A stretch of DNA of 64,000 nucleotides, from NCBI RefSeq assembly GCF_008807375.1, contig NZ_CP043311.1, positions 5,312,001 to 5,376,000 on the forward strand, read 5' to 3'. A program made the position numbers and the translations under genes. Below are positions 35,255 through 45,167 of this stretch, piece after piece. This DNA comes from Pseudomonas lalkuanensis (GTDB lineage Bacteria > Pseudomonadota > Gammaproteobacteria > Pseudomonadales > Pseudomonadaceae). Each line of letters starts with the position of its first letter. Position 1 is the stretch's first letter. Under the pieces are notes generated by a model. That model was not told where the DNA came from. It searched no databases and worked only from the letters and a program-made list of their open reading frames with translations.

Positions 35255-35575
35255 TCAGTATTCGAAATCCACCCGATACTGCCACTCCCCCTGACTATCA
35301 AGGCCCACCCAGTACGTCACTTTCTTCCAGAGCGTACCTGCTTTTAAGTGAGCATCAGAAAGCTGGTACAGGCCCTCGTACATTTCGTCAGTTGGGCCGA
35401 TGAGATCTCTTTTTCCTTCCGGGCTACTAATGACGATGGTCATCCGCTCCTGCGCTCCCGTTTGCTCCCGCGAAACAACCATATCAGCGGAATTCCATGT
35501 CTCGGGCGTAGCGGCAATTAGTTCCTCGACGATTTTCCTGTCGATTGGCGCTTGTAGTTCCTGCAATGTCGGCAT
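35255..35575 (-). CDS. YezG/DUF600-like immunity-type protein, island cargo
   Basis: A 106-residue protein (MPTLQELQAPIDRKIVEELIAATPETWNSADMVVSREQ...). It ends with GTLWKKVTYWVGLDSQGEWQYRVDFEY. The order of an N-terminal helix, PETWNSA, and the terminal W-K-x-V/F...FxFDFEY pattern resembles the YezG/DUF600 family of toxin-immunity proteins. A GTG at 35584 is a possible earlier start. It faces the integrase and lies between it and attR; no cognate toxin is in the window. The family call is tentative. Confidence 0.55.
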   Translation of the reverse strand: MPTLQELQAPIDRKIVEELIAATPETWNSADMVVSREQTGAQERMTIVISSPEGKRDLIGPTDEMYEGLYQLSDAHLKAGTLWKKVTYWVGLDSQGEWQYRVDFEY

Positions 35576-35749
35576 GACTCTCACTCGTTTGTTGGAGATG
35601 CTGGCGGCTCAACGCCCCCCATCAACCACTATGTAATGCGTCACCGCAAACGGCCTCGGCAGCATCCACGCTGCGGCCTTTTACGCCATCAACGCATGGT
35701 CGCTGGCTCAGTGACACAACATTCTTTCGTTCCAAGCTCAACAAGATTA

Positions 35750-35768
35750 TTCGACACTTCTTCGACAC
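35750..35768. repeat. Right pair of integrase arm-type sites
   Basis: Two TTCGACAC copies start 11 bp apart (35750 and 35761), matching the left pair at 27981-27999 in 18 of 19 bases and in the same direction. They lie 66 bp from the attR core. Confidence 0.65.
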
Positions 35769-35799
35769 CCAAGCCGAACCGGCACCGCCTCAATAGCTG

Positions 35800-35824
35800 A
35801 AAGCCCCGTATACCGGGGCCTTTA
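35800..35824. terminator. Terminator near the island right border
   Basis: GCCCCG (35803-35808) pairs with CGGGGC (35814-35819) around a TATAC loop, with AAA before and CCTTT after. It lies about 10 bp downstream of the selC 3' end and could end the leftward selA-selB-selC transcript, or rightward transcripts from the island. Confidence 0.6.
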
Positions 35825-35833
35825 GAGGGTGAT

Positions 35834-35861
35834 TTGGCGGAAGGCAGTGAGAGTCGAACTC
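35834..35861. repeat. attR: selC-internal copy of the 28-bp core
   Basis: Identical to 27860-27887. It covers the 3' strand of the acceptor stem, the CCA end and part of the T-arm of tRNA-Sec, so integration restores the tRNA gene rather than destroying it. Confidence 0.92.
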
Positions 35862-35930
35862 ACCCAGGAACGGCTGCCGTCCCCCACCGGGTTTGAAGCC
35901 CGGCCACGCCACCGGGCGTGCTTGCCTTCC
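35835..35930 (-). tRNA. selC: tRNA-Sec (selenocysteine), anticodon UCA
   Basis: A 96-nt tRNA gene including CCA, read leftward from GGAAGGCAAGCACGCCCGG. The acceptor strands GGAAGGC and GCCTTCC pair, the anticodon loop is CTTCAAA (UCA), the long variable arm and extended T-stem (GAGTTCGACTC) fit tRNA-Sec, and CGCCA ends it. SelB and SelA genes lie immediately upstream on the same strand, and fdnG has an in-frame UGA. The island's att core is inside its 3' end. Confidence 0.95.
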
Positions 35931-35941
35931 ATAACTTTTGA

Positions 35942-37855
35942 TCAGGGCTTTGGCACTTGGGCCAGGGCGGAGTCTTCCCTGATCTTGCGTTGGTCGCCGA
36001 TGCGGCGAGTGAAGCCGATGCGGTCGAAGTATTCCAGTAGCTGGATGCTGCGTTTGCGGCCGATGCCGATGTGGTCGCGCCAGGCGGCGGCCTTGATGGT
36101 GCCTTGTTCGTCTTGAAGTTGCCGGGCGTGCATTGCCAGTTGCTGGATGGCCTGGTCCGGGTAGAACAGGTCCTTGACCACCTGGTGCAGCAGGCCGAGC
36201 CGGGCGAGTTTACGTTCCAGCTGGCGCATGGCGCCCTCTTCCACGGTCAGTTCCCGGGCGAGGTCGCGGACCCAGGGTGGATCGAAGTGGCCGGCTTCCA
36301 TGAGTGGCCAGATGCGTTGGCGCAAGGCTTCGTCGGCGTCGCTCAGTTGTACGCGGTGATCGGGCAGGTGCAGCCAGGGGCCGCTGGATTGCACGTCGCC
36401 GCTGGCGAGGTGCTGTTCCAGCAAGGCGATGAAGACGGGGCGTTCCAGTTCGGATAGCGCGTAGCGGCGCAGGCGGTCGCGGTCCGGGCCGAGTTCGTCG
36501 GGGAGTTCGGCGTGGAAGCGCGCGAGCCCGGCGAGCAGTTGCTGCCCCAGGGAATTCCAGCGCTCTTTGGCGAACAGGCGCGGCCCCAGCCGTGTGGCGA
36601 TTTCCAGGGCATCTGCGGGCAATGCCCAGCCGCTCCGCGGTCGATTGAACTGGCGCTCCAGCCGTTGCGGGTCGAGGCCATTGTCGGCAACGCCAAGCAG
36701 GGTTGGCAGGGCCGTTTCCAATCCATCGCCCCGCAATGCCTGCAACTGGGCGAGGCGTTCCGGCGTGCGGCGGTTACGCGCCGGGGCGAAGGGGTCGAGT
36801 ACGCGGCCGCCACCGAGGGTGCGCTGGGCTGACTGGTCGCGCAGTACCAGGCGGTCGCCATGTACCGCGTGGACGGGCGCATTCAGCAGCAACTGGGCGA
36901 GGCCGCTGCGGCCGGGGGCCAGGCTGTTCGCTTCCAGCAGGGCCACGCGGCCGGTGACGTCCTGGGCGCCGAGGTGGGCATGCACCGGGGTCCAGTGGGC
37001 GAGGTCGTGGGCTTCGCCTGGGAGCAGGCGCAGTTCGATATCCACGCGGGTGGTGGGCGCCAGCAGTGGCTGGGCCAGCAGCCAGTCGCCGCGATGGATG
37101 TGTTCCAGGGCCAGGCGTTCGCCGGTGATGTTCAGGGCCACACGCTGGCCGGCTTCGGCCTCCTCGACCTGCAGGTTGCGCGCGTGCAGGCCGCGTACGC
37201 GCAGGGTTCGGCCAGAGGGGCTGAGGACCAGTTCATCGCCGACGCTCACCCGACCGGCGAATGCGGTGCCGGTGACCACCACACCCGCGCCGGAAACGCT
37301 GAAGGCTCGGTCGATGGGCAGGCGGAAATGGCCGTCACCGCCCCGCCCGGTGGGGCGTGCGGCCTCTGTCAGGATTGCCTGGCGCAGCGCGTCGATGCCC
37401 CGGCCGCTCAGGCTGTCTACCGGGAAGAGTTCGGCATCTGCCAGGGGCCCCGGCGCCAGCAATGCGGCGACTTCGGATTGCACCTCTGCGAGGCGCCTGT
37501 CGTCCACGCGGTCGATCTTGGTCAGGGCCACCAGGGCACGGCGGATACCCAGCAGTTCGGCTATGGCGAGGTGTTCGCGGGTTTGCGGCATCACGCCGTC
37601 GTCGGCGGCGACCACCAGCAGCAGCAGGTCGATGCCACAGGCCCCGGCCAGCATGTTGTGGACGAAGCGTTCATGGCCGGGAACGTCGATGAAAGCGGTG
37701 GGACGTCCATCGCCCAGGTCGGCGTGGAGATAGCCGAGGTCGATGGTGATGCCACGTTCGCGCTCGGCCGGGCGGCGGTCGCCTTCCAGCCCGGTAAGGG
37801 CCTTGAGGAGCGCCGTCTTGCCGTGGTCGATATGCCCTGCTGTGCCGATTATCAC
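35942..37855 (-). CDS. selB: Selenocysteine-specific elongation factor SelB
   Basis: A 637-residue translation GTPase that carries Sec-tRNA to UGA codons marked by a SECIS hairpin. The P-loop GHIDHGKT is at residues 7-14, DVPGHERFV is G3 and LTKID is G4. After two beta-barrel domains there is a set of winged helices at the C-terminus, needed for SECIS binding. The start overlaps the selA stop by 4 bp (ATGA). It is followed by selC after only 11 bp. Confidence 0.96.
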   Translation of the reverse strand: MIIGTAGHIDHGKTALLKALTGLEGDRRPAERERGITIDLGYLHADLGDGRPTAFIDVPGHERFVHNMLAGACGIDLLLLVVAADDGVMPQTREHLAIAELLGIRRALVALTKIDRVDDRRLAEVQSEVAALLAPGPLADAELFPVDSLSGRGIDALRQAILTEAARPTGRGGDGHFRLPIDRAFSVSGAGVVVTGTAFAGRVSVGDELVLSPSGRTLRVRGLHARNLQVEEAEAGQRVALNITGERLALEHIHRGDWLLAQPLLAPTTRVDIELRLLPGEAHDLAHWTPVHAHLGAQDVTGRVALLEANSLAPGRSGLAQLLLNAPVHAVHGDRLVLRDQSAQRTLGGGRVLDPFAPARNRRTPERLAQLQALRGDGLETALPTLLGVADNGLDPQRLERQFNRPRSGWALPADALEIATRLGPRLFAKERWNSLGQQLLAGLARFHAELPDELGPDRDRLRRYALSELERPVFIALLEQHLASGDVQSSGPWLHLPDHRVQLSDADEALRQRIWPLMEAGHFDPPWVRDLARELTVEEGAMRQLERKLARLGLLHQVVKDLFYPDQAIQQLAMHARQLQDEQGTIKAAAWRDHIGIGRKRSIQLLEYFDRIGFTRRIGDQRKIREDSALAQVPKP

Positions 37856-39264
37856 TCGATCACTCCCGAGAGCCGCGGCAGCTGGGCAAGGAAGGCCGGT
37901 TCGTCGTCAAGCTGGCGCAGATCGAGCCAGAGGGCGTCGTCATCGAGGCGGCCGATCACCGGGATGGGCAGGGTGCGCAGGTTCTCTTCCAGCTGACGCA
38001 GGGCGCGGCCGCGCAGGCGCCTGGGTTGTTGCGGACGCAGGCAGAGCGCGGCGCTGGGCAGGCGTGCCACCGGCTGGGCACCGCTGCCGATCATGCCGAG
38101 TGCCGCCTCCGCGCTCACCCGCCAGGTGGCACCGAGCTGCGCGGCCAGCACCGGAGCCAGGCGCTCGGCCAGGGCACGAATCTCCGCCTGTGGGCGACTG
38201 AGCAGGCGCAGGGTGGTGAGGCGTTCGGCGAGGCGCTCCGGGTCGCGGTAGAGACCGAGCACCGCTTCGAGGGCGGCGAGGGTCAGCTTGTCGACACGCA
38301 GGGCACGCTTGAGCGGGTTCTTCTTGATCCGCCCGATCAGTTCCTTGTTGCCGAGGATCAGCCCGGCCTGGGGGCCGCCCAGCAGCTTGTCGCCGCTGAA
38401 GGTGACGATATCGGCGCCGTCGCGCAGGGCCTCCTGCACCGTGGGTTCCTTGGGCAAGCCCCAGCGCGTGAGGTCCACCAGTGTGCCGCTGCCGAGGTCT
38501 TCCAGCAGCGGCACTCCATGGGCATGGGCGATGGCCGCCAGCTGCGCCGTGGGCACGCTGGCGGTGAAACCCTGCACGCTGTAGTTGCTGGTGTGCACCC
38601 GCATCAGCAGGCCGGTGCGTGAGTTGACGACGGCTTCGTAGTCCTTGGCGTGAGTGCGGTTGGTGGTGCCCACTTCAACCAGCTTCACCCCGGCGCGGGC
38701 CATGATGTCGGGGATGCGGAAGGCGCCGCCGATCTCGATCAGCTCGCCTCGGGAAATCACACCCTCCTTGCGCGCGCCGAGACTGTTCAGTGCCAGCAGC
38801 ACGGCGGCGGCATTGTTGTTGACCACGGTGACCGCTTCGGCGCCGGTCAACTCGCGAATCAGGCCGGTGATGAGATCGTCGCGGTCGCCGCGCTTGCCGG
38901 TGGCGAGGTCGAACTCCAGGTTCAGCGGGTAACGCGCGGCCAGGGTGATGGCTTCGACGGCCTCGTCGGGCAGCAGAGCGCGGCCCAGGTTGGTGTGCAG
39001 CACGGTGCCGGTGAGGTTGAACACCCGCCGCACCCGGCTGGAATGGGCCACGGCGAGGCGTTCCCCGGCGCGGCCGGCCAGCACGGCATCGGTGAGTTCA
39101 ACCGCCGCGAGCTGGCCATGACGTGCAGGCTCGCGCAGCTCGTCGAGCAGGTCGCGCAGGGTCTTGAGCAGGGCCTCGCGGCCATAACGCTGTTGCAGTG
39201 GAGCGCAGGCCGGGCTGCGCAGCAGGCGGTCGACAGAAGGCAGACGAGCGGCCGACATGGGCAT
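37852..39264 (-). CDS. selA: L-seryl-tRNA(Sec) selenium transferase SelA
   Basis: A 470-residue PLP enzyme that converts Ser-tRNA(Sec) to Sec-tRNA(Sec) with selenophosphate. The PLP Lys lies in [15 protein letters not shown], and the N-terminal region [13 protein letters not shown] and the [17 protein letters not shown] block are typical. It overlaps selB by 4 bp and follows fdhE by about 40 bp, so it belongs to the same leftward unit. SelD is not in the window. Confidence 0.96.
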   Translation of the reverse strand: MPMSAARLPSVDRLLRSPACAPLQQRYGREALLKTLRDLLDELREPARHGQLAAVELTDAVLAGRAGERLAVAHSSRVRRVFNLTGTVLHTNLGRALLPDEAVEAITLAARYPLNLEFDLATGKRGDRDDLITGLIRELTGAEAVTVVNNNAAAVLLALNSLGARKEGVISRGELIEIGGAFRIPDIMARAGVKLVEVGTTNRTHAKDYEAVVNSRTGLLMRVHTSNYSVQGFTASVPTAQLAAIAHAHGVPLLEDLGSGTLVDLTRWGLPKEPTVQEALRDGADIVTFSGDKLLGGPQAGLILGNKELIGRIKKNPLKRALRVDKLTLAALEAVLGLYRDPERLAERLTTLRLLSRPQAEIRALAERLAPVLAAQLGATWRVSAEAALGMIGSGAQPVARLPSAALCLRPQQPRRLRGRALRQLEENLRTLPIPVIGRLDDDALWLDLRQLDDEPAFLAQLPRLSGVIE

Positions 39265-39306
39265 TCCTTAGCACGGGGCGATCGGTTCCTTTTGAAGTCT
39301 AGGTGC

Positions 39307-40236
39307 TTATTCGCCACCGGGTGCCAGCAGAAGGTTCGGCGCGCGACGCAGGTAACCTTCTTCGCTCACGCGCACATCGAGATCGAGGCTGGCCAGGTCA
39401 TCGGCCTGGGCTTCGGCCTGGGTGTCGAACTCCAGGTAGCAATGCTTGAGGTAGCCCTGGCAGTTGGGGCAGGACTCGGCGCGGATGGGCGCCTCTTCGC
39501 CCTTTACCCCCTCGCGGTCCAGGGAGAGATAGGCCAGGTGCTTGCTCTCCTGGCAGTGGCTGCACTTCAGGCGCACGTAATGCCATTCGCAGGAGCACAG
39601 GGAGCAAGCGAGGTAGCGCAGGCCGTTGTGCTTGCCACGGTGGCGGATCATGCCGATGACCGGCGGCGAACCGCACGCGGGGCAGAGGACCTTGGCGTCG
39701 TTCTCGACGATGGACCCTTCAGGCAAGGCCAGCAGCCAGTGACTGAAGGCCACCTGCAGGGCGGCGCCAACGAAGGGGGCGATAGCGGGCGGCAGCAGGT
39801 CGAACTGGCCGCTCAGCAGGCCGACGCCCCAGGTCTTGCGCTGGGCTGCATCGGCCGTTTTCAGCTGGTTCAGGGCGTCAGCCACGGCGGCATTGGCCGG
39901 AACATCGATGCGCGCCAGCAGCGCATCGAGGGCGGCGAGCCAACCATCGGCGCGTACCAGGGCTTCGAAGGCAATGGGCGGCATGCCGTGTTCGCGGCTG
40001 CGGGTCAGGGATTCGGGGGCCGGACCGGGCAGCGGTGGCGGGTTGTCCAGTACCTCTTGCTGGGCATCGCAGAGTGCTGCGACCAACTGCAGGTAGCCGG
40101 CCAGCGGATGGCCGTTGGCGAGTTGCCGCAGACGTGCGGCACGCACCGTGAAGAGGTCGCGGCCCGGCAGGTTGAGGAAGGGCGGGATGTTGGCGGCGGC
40201 TTCGATTTCGCCGGGTTGGAGAATTCGGCCTGACAC
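39307..40236 (-). CDS. fdhE: Formate dehydrogenase accessory protein FdhE
   Basis: A 309-residue zinc-type accessory protein needed to activate formate dehydrogenases. Four CxxC pairs are seen: CPACGSPP, CSLCSCEWHYVRLKC, SHCQESK and CPNCQGYLK, forming rubredoxin-like metal sites. The GTG at 40236 has AAGGAG 6 bases upstream and gives the usual N-terminus (SGRILQPGEIEAAANIPPF); an ATG at 40272 would add 12 atypical residues. It sits between fdnI and selA. Confidence 0.93.
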   Translation of the reverse strand: MSGRILQPGEIEAAANIPPFLNLPGRDLFTVRAARLRQLANGHPLAGYLQLVAALCDAQQEVLDNPPPLPGPAPESLTRSREHGMPPIAFEALVRADGWLAALDALLARIDVPANAAVADALNQLKTADAAQRKTWGVGLLSGQFDLLPPAIAPFVGAALQVAFSHWLLALPEGSIVENDAKVLCPACGSPPVIGMIRHRGKHNGLRYLACSLCSCEWHYVRLKCSHCQESKHLAYLSLDREGVKGEEAPIRAESCPNCQGYLKHCYLEFDTQAEAQADDLASLDLDVRVSEEGYLRRAPNLLLAPGGE

Positions 40237-40324
40237 GCAGAACTCCTTGTGTCCGAGATAGGTGTACGCCATAGGGCAGCGTAGCTGCCCGCTGTGAGGG
40301 CGTCAGGCAGTCCTGCGGACCGCT

Positions 40325-40349
40325 TGGCGAATGAATTCGCCCCTACAGG
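40325..40349. repeat. Half REP-like repeat between fdhE and fdnI
   Basis: GGCGAATGAATTCGCCCCTACA is the second arm of the family palindrome (CGAATGAATTCGC core); its partner arm is absent. Located 16-24 bp after the fdnI stop. Confidence 0.5.
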
Positions 40350-40364
40350 TAAAGGTCATCCGGT

Positions 40365-40994
40365 TCAGCGCTTGCCCTCCTCCTTGCTGACCTCCTTGTA
40401 CCAGGCGCCGTGGTGCTTGCGGGCCCAGCCCTTGCTGACCCAGCCGTGGAGCATGGCGCTGACCGAGCCCTTGATCCAGATGCCGGCGTAGATGTGGACG
40501 ATGATGCTGAGGATCAGCACCCAGGCGGCGAAGGCGTGCAGCAGCGCGGCGAAACGGATGAGGTCGATGCCAAACAGGTGGCTGAAGTACTGCCGCCAGA
40601 TCACGACGCCGGTGGCCAGCAGCACCAGCATGCTGAGCAGCAGGACCCAGAAGAGCATTTTCTGCCCGGCGTTATAGCGGCCCACTTCCGGCAGCCGGTC
40701 CTCGCGGTTGTTCACCACGTCCTTCCACTGCTTCAGCCACTGGCTGTCGGACTTCTCCCAGCGGTTGTGGCGGGCGAAGCGCATGGCCAGCCAGATGAAG
40801 AAGAGGAACATGGCCACGCCGAGGAAGGGGTGCAGGATGCGTGTCCAGGGTCCGCCGCCGAAGAAGTTGCTCAGCCAGAACAGGGACGGGTGGAACAGCG
40901 CCAGGCCGGACAGCCCGGCGAGGAAGAAGAGAATGGCCACCGCCCAGTGATTGCTGCGCTCGGCGGGGGTGTAGCGTTCGATGTCTTTGTTCAT
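40365..40994 (-). CDS. fdnI: Formate dehydrogenase-N/O gamma subunit, cytochrome b556
   Basis: A 209-residue inner-membrane diheme cytochrome that passes electrons from the FdnH iron-sulfur chain to quinone. Four membrane helices are visible, including AVAILFFLAGLSGLALF, ILHPFLGVAMFLFFIWLAM, MLFWVLLLSMLVLLATGVVIW and AWVLILSIIVHIYAGIWI, with heme His residues in ERSNHWA, RILHPFLG and IVHIYAG. GGAG lies 6 bases before the ATG at 40994. It follows fdnH in the operon. Confidence 0.93.
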   Translation of the reverse strand: MNKDIERYTPAERSNHWAVAILFFLAGLSGLALFHPSLFWLSNFFGGGPWTRILHPFLGVAMFLFFIWLAMRFARHNRWEKSDSQWLKQWKDVVNNREDRLPEVGRYNAGQKMLFWVLLLSMLVLLATGVVIWRQYFSHLFGIDLIRFAALLHAFAAWVLILSIIVHIYAGIWIKGSVSAMLHGWVSKGWARKHHGAWYKEVSKEEGKR

Positions 40995-41067
40995 GTCGGG
41001 CTCCATGCTCGGGGCAGGCTTCGCTCACCCCGGCCCTCTCCCGGTGGGAGAGGGCGTAAACGGCTCA

Positions 41068-41973
41068 TCAACTCGGTGACTTGGGATCGACCTTCTGCAC
41101 CGTCGCATCGCCGCGTGGGGCCTCGTCCTCTTCCACCTTGTTCGGGCCGACCCGCACGTAGTGGAAGAAACCGAACAGCGCCACCACGCCCATCGCCAGC
41201 AGGCCCAGGGGCTTGGTCACGCCTTTCCACAGGCTGACCATGGGGCTGATGGCCGGGTCGTCCGGCAGGCCGGCGTAGAGCGAGGGCTTGTCGGCGTGGT
41301 GCAGCACGTACATGACGTGGGTGCCGCCGACACCCGGCGGGTCATACAGGCCGGCGTTGTCGAAGCCACGGGACTTCAGGTCGACGATGCGCTCGGCGGC
41401 ATGCTCCTTCATGTCTTCCTTGGTGCCGAAAACGATGGCACCTGTCGGGCAGGTCTTCACGCAGGCCGGTTCCAGCCCCACGGACACGCGGTCGGAACAC
41501 AGGGTGCACTTGTAGGCCTTGTGGTCCTTCTGCGAGATGCGCGGGATGTTGAAGGGGCAGCCGGTGATGCAGTAGCCGCAGCCGATGCACTTGTCCTGAT
41601 TGAAGTCGACGATGCCATTGGCGTACTTCACGATGGCACCGGGACTCGGGCAGGCCGCGAGGCAACCCGGATCGTCGCAGTGCATGCAGCCGTCCTTGCG
41701 GATCAGCCATTCCAGCTTGCCCGCCTCGGGCTCGTACTCGGTGAAGCGCATGAGCGTCCAGGTGTCGGCCGAGAGATCCGCCGGGTTGTCGTAGGTGCCG
41801 TGGTTGTGGCCGACCTCGTCACGCAGGTCGTTCCATTCCGAACACGCCACCTGGCAGGCCTTGCAGCCGATGCACTTGGAGACGTCGATGAGCTTCGCCA
41901 CCTCGTCCATCTCGCGCACGGACGGCATGGGGGTGGTGGTGGCGGAGCGGGCGGTGATGTCTTGTGATGCCAT
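41068..41973 (-). CDS. fdnH: Formate dehydrogenase-N/O beta subunit, 4x[4Fe-4S]
   Basis: A 301-residue electron-transfer subunit with four cysteine clusters: [44 protein letters not shown] and [22 protein letters not shown] single C-terminal membrane helix ([19 protein letters not shown]) anchors it on the periplasmic side, as in E. coli FdnH/FdoH. It starts 11 bp after the fdnG stop. Confidence 0.95.
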   Translation of the reverse strand: MASQDITARSATTTPMPSVREMDEVAKLIDVSKCIGCKACQVACSEWNDLRDEVGHNHGTYDNPADLSADTWTLMRFTEYEPEAGKLEWLIRKDGCMHCDDPGCLAACPSPGAIVKYANGIVDFNQDKCIGCGYCITGCPFNIPRISQKDHKAYKCTLCSDRVSVGLEPACVKTCPTGAIVFGTKEDMKEHAAERIVDLKSRGFDNAGLYDPPGVGGTHVMYVLHHADKPSLYAGLPDDPAISPMVSLWKGVTKPLGLLAMGVVALFGFFHYVRVGPNKVEEDEAPRGDATVQKVDPKSPS

Positions 41974-41984
41974 GGCTCAGCTCC

Positions 41985-44900
41985 TCATGCCTTTTCCACC
42001 TTGACCAGGAACGACTTGAACTCCGGTGTCTGCGTATTGCCGTCGCCGACGAAGGGAGTAAGCGTATTGATCAGGTAGCCGTTGCGCGCCACGCCGGAGA
42101 AACCCCAGTGCAGCGGAATACCGACCTGGTGCACGGTCTTGCCGTCCACGGTCAGCGGTAACAGGCGCTTGGTCACCACCGCCACGGCCTTGATGAAACC
42201 GCGGTTGGAGGAGACCTTGACCCGTTCGCCGGCAGCGATGCCCAGTTCCTTGGCCAGGGTTTCGCCGATCTCGACGAACTGCTCGGGCTGGGTGATCGCG
42301 GCCAGCCGGCAGTGCTTGGTCCAGTAGTGGAAGTGCTCGGTGAGGCGGTAGGTCGTGGCCACATGGGGGAACTGTTCGGCCTTGCCGAACATCTGCAGGT
42401 CGCCCTTGAACACCCGCGCCGCCGGACTGCTGGTGACCTTGGGGTTCTCCGGATGCAGCAGGTTGCGCCCAACGGGGTTCTCGAAGGGTTCGTAGTGCTC
42501 GGGGAAGGGCCCTTCGCTCATCTTGTCCACGGCGAAGAAACGCGCGACGCCCTCGGGGTTCATGATGAAGGGGCTCATGCCCACTTCCGGCGCGACGTCG
42601 GCCTTGTAGTCGGGCACGTCGGTGCCGGTCCAGGCCTTGCCGTTCCACCACACCAGGCGTTTCTTCTGCGCATCCCAGGGTTTGCCCGAGGGATCGGCGG
42701 AGGCACGGTTATAGAGGATGCGCCGGTTGGCCGGCCAGGCCCAGGCCCAGCCAAGGGTCTGCCCCATGGCGTAAGGGTCGGCGTTGTCGCGGCGCGCCAT
42801 CTGGTTGCCGGCGGCGGTCCAGCTGCCGGCGAAGATCCAGCAGCCACTGGCCGTACTGCCGTCATCCCGCAACACGCCGAAACCGGGTATCTGCTCGCCG
42901 GCCTTCACCAGCACGGCGCCCGTGGCCGGGTCGGTGAGGTCGGCCAGGGCCTTGCCGTTGAACTCGCGGGCCAGTTCGTCCGGGCCGGGTTCGTCGGGAC
43001 GCAGGTAGCTCCAGTCCAGCCCCAGGATCGGGTCGGGGAACGCACCGCCGTCCTTCGCGTAGGCCGCGCGCAGGCGATGGTACAGCCCGCCCATGATGGC
43101 GATGTCGGTGCGCGCCTGGCCGGGCGGCTCGGCGCCTTTCCAGTGCCATTGCAGCACGCGCCCACTGTTGACCAGCGAGCCGTCCTCCTCGGCGAAGCAG
43201 GTGACGGGCAGGCGGAACACGGTGGTCTGGATGCTGGCGGTGTCGACGTCGTTGAACTCGCCGGCGTTGCGCCAGAACTCCGAAGTGTCGGTGGCCAGCG
43301 GGTCCATGATCACCAGGTACTTGAGCTTGGCCAGGCCGGCGCTGACCTTGGCCTTGTTGGGGAAGGCGGCAATGGGGTTGAAGCCCTGGCAGAAGTAGCC
43401 GTTCACCTTGCCTTCGTACATCAGGTCGAAGTAGCGCAACACGTCATAGGCCGGTACGTCGAGTTTCGGCAGCCAGTCGTAGCACCAGTTGTTCTCGGCG
43501 GTGGCCGACTTGCCGAACCAGGCCTTCATCAGGCTGACGTGGAACTTCCCGTAGTTCTGCCAGTAGGACATCTGCCCCGGCCGAATGGGCTTGCTGGCGC
43601 GCTTGTCGATGTAGGCCACGTAGTCCTGCTCGGCGTCAGCCGGCAGCGTAAGGTAGCCCGGCAGGGAGCTGGAGAGCAGGCCGAGGTCGGTCAGGCCCTG
43701 GATGTTGGAGTGGCCGCGCAGGGCATTCATGCCGCCACCGGGCATGCCGATATTGCCCAGCAGCAGTTGCGCCATGGCACCGGTACGGATCATCTGCGAG
43801 CCCACCGAGTGCTGGGTCCAGCCGAGGGCATACATGATGGTCATGGTCTTGCCGGGCGCGGAGGTGTCCGCGATCAGCCCCCAGACCTGCTCCAGCAGTT
43901 CCTTCGGCGTACCGCAGATGCTGCTGACCAGTTCCGGGGCGTAGCGGCTGTAGTGCTGCTTCATCAGCTGGAATACACAGCGCGGGTCCTGCAGGGTCAT
44001 GTCGGCGCGAACGTAACCGTCCTCGCCCTTGGCGTAGCTCCAGGTGGACTTGTCGGGGTAGGCGCGCTTGGTCTCGTCGTAGCCGCTGAACAGTCCGTCC
44101 TGGAAGGTGAAGCCTTCGCTCACGATGAAGGGCGCGTCGGTGTAGTTGCGCACGTACTCGTGCTGGATCTTGTCGTGGCTGATCAGGTAGTTGATCAGGC
44201 CGCCAAGGAAGGCGATGTCGGTGCCGGCGCGGATCGGCGCGTAGTAGTCGGCCACCGAGGCCGAACGGGTGAAACGCGGATCGACCACGATCAGCCGGGC
44301 CTTGTTGTGCGCCTTGGCTTCAGTGACCCACTTGAAGCCGCAGGGGTGGGCTTCGGCGGCATTGCCGCCCATTATCAGCACCAGATCGGCATTCTTGATG
44401 TCGACCCAGTGGTTGGTCATGGCGCCACGGCCAAACGTCGGAGCAAGACCTGCTACCGTCGGGGCGTGTCAGACACGGGCCTGGTTATCGAATCCCAGCA
44501 TGCCAAGGGAACGCACCACCTTGTGGGTGATGTAGCCGGCTTCGTTGCTTGATGCGGACGCCGCGAGGAAGCCCGTGGTCAGCCAGCGGTTCACCGTCTG
44601 GCCCTGGGCGTTCTTCTCGATGAAGTTGGCGTCGCGGTCGGCTTTCATCAGCTTGGCGATGCGGTCGAGGGCTTCATCCCACTCGATGCGTTTCCACTCA
44701 TTGGAACCCGGCTCGCGCACCTCGGGGTATTTCAGGCGATTGGGGCTGTGGACGAAGTCGAGCAGGCCGGCGCCCTTCGGGCACAGGGTGCCGCGGTTCA
44801 CCGGGTGATCGGCGTCGCCTTCGATGTGGATGATGTTCTGCGCGACGTTCTTCGCCGCGTCGCCCTGGCTGTACATGATCAGGCCGCAGCCGACCGAGCA

Positions 44901-45059
44901 GTACGGGCAGGTATTGCGCGTCTCGTTGGTGCGCGCCAGTTTGAAGTGGCGTACCTGGTCGGCGAAGGCTTCCGGGGGCGCCACCCCCAGAGCCGCCAGG
45001 CTGGATCCTCCAAGGCCCACGGCGCAGACCTTGAAGAACTGTCGACGGTTCATGTCCAT
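41985..45059 (-). CDS. fdnG: Formate dehydrogenase-N/O alpha subunit, selenoprotein
   Basis: A 1024-residue catalytic subunit that oxidises formate to CO2. It has a Tat signal (NRRQFFKVCAVGLGG), a [4Fe-4S] motif (CPYCSVGCG with a later CPKGA) and the molybdopterin-binding fold. A TGA at 44471-44469 encodes selenocysteine at residue 197 in NQARV-Sec-HAPTVAGLAPTFGRGAM; E. coli FdnG has the same context. The reading frame is therefore continuous, although automatic ORF calling splits it. A SECIS hairpin follows the TGA. The start at 45059 has GGGAG upstream. Operon: fdnG, fdnH, fdnI. Confidence 0.96.
44436..44471 (-). promoter_or_regulatory. SECIS element directly after the Sec UGA
   Basis: Read leftward, UGACACGCCC is followed by a hairpin (44461-44436) with a stem of about 9 pairs, one bulged U and the loop GGUCU. 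Loop and bulge are the two features SelB contacts in E. coli fdhF and fdnG. The hairpin spans the codons just after Sec197. Confidence 0.88.
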
Positions 45060-45167
45060 CGTGTTCTCCCTCATCAGCAGGCGGTGCCCGGATTATCGCC
45101 GGGCATATCCACTGTAAGGGTAGTCAGGTTCAGGGGTAATGCCAGACGGGTGCCCTGACGCGGGCCG

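Larger units (their letters stand above)
27860..35861. mobile_element. Pf-like inovirus-type island integrated in the selenocysteine tRNA gene
   Basis: The element is bounded by a 28-bp direct repeat of the selC 3' end (27860-27887 and 35834-35861), giving about 7.97 kb with one repeat copy. It encodes a tyrosine integrase next to the tRNA, an inovirus-type replication protein overlapping it, three small early genes, a divergent phage regulator, a structured origin-like region, a CsrA-like protein and AT-rich cargo. No coat, minor-coat, ssDNA-binding or Zot-like gene is visible. Gene order from the excisionase-like protein through replication protein to integrase follows Pf phages (PA0717-PA0728 in strain PAO1), with the structural block missing. 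Confidence 0.85.

Noticed and set aside
44469..44471. Nonsense mutation splitting fdnG
   Set aside because: The TGA is the selenocysteine codon: E. coli-like flanking residues, a SECIS hairpin and selABC next to it.
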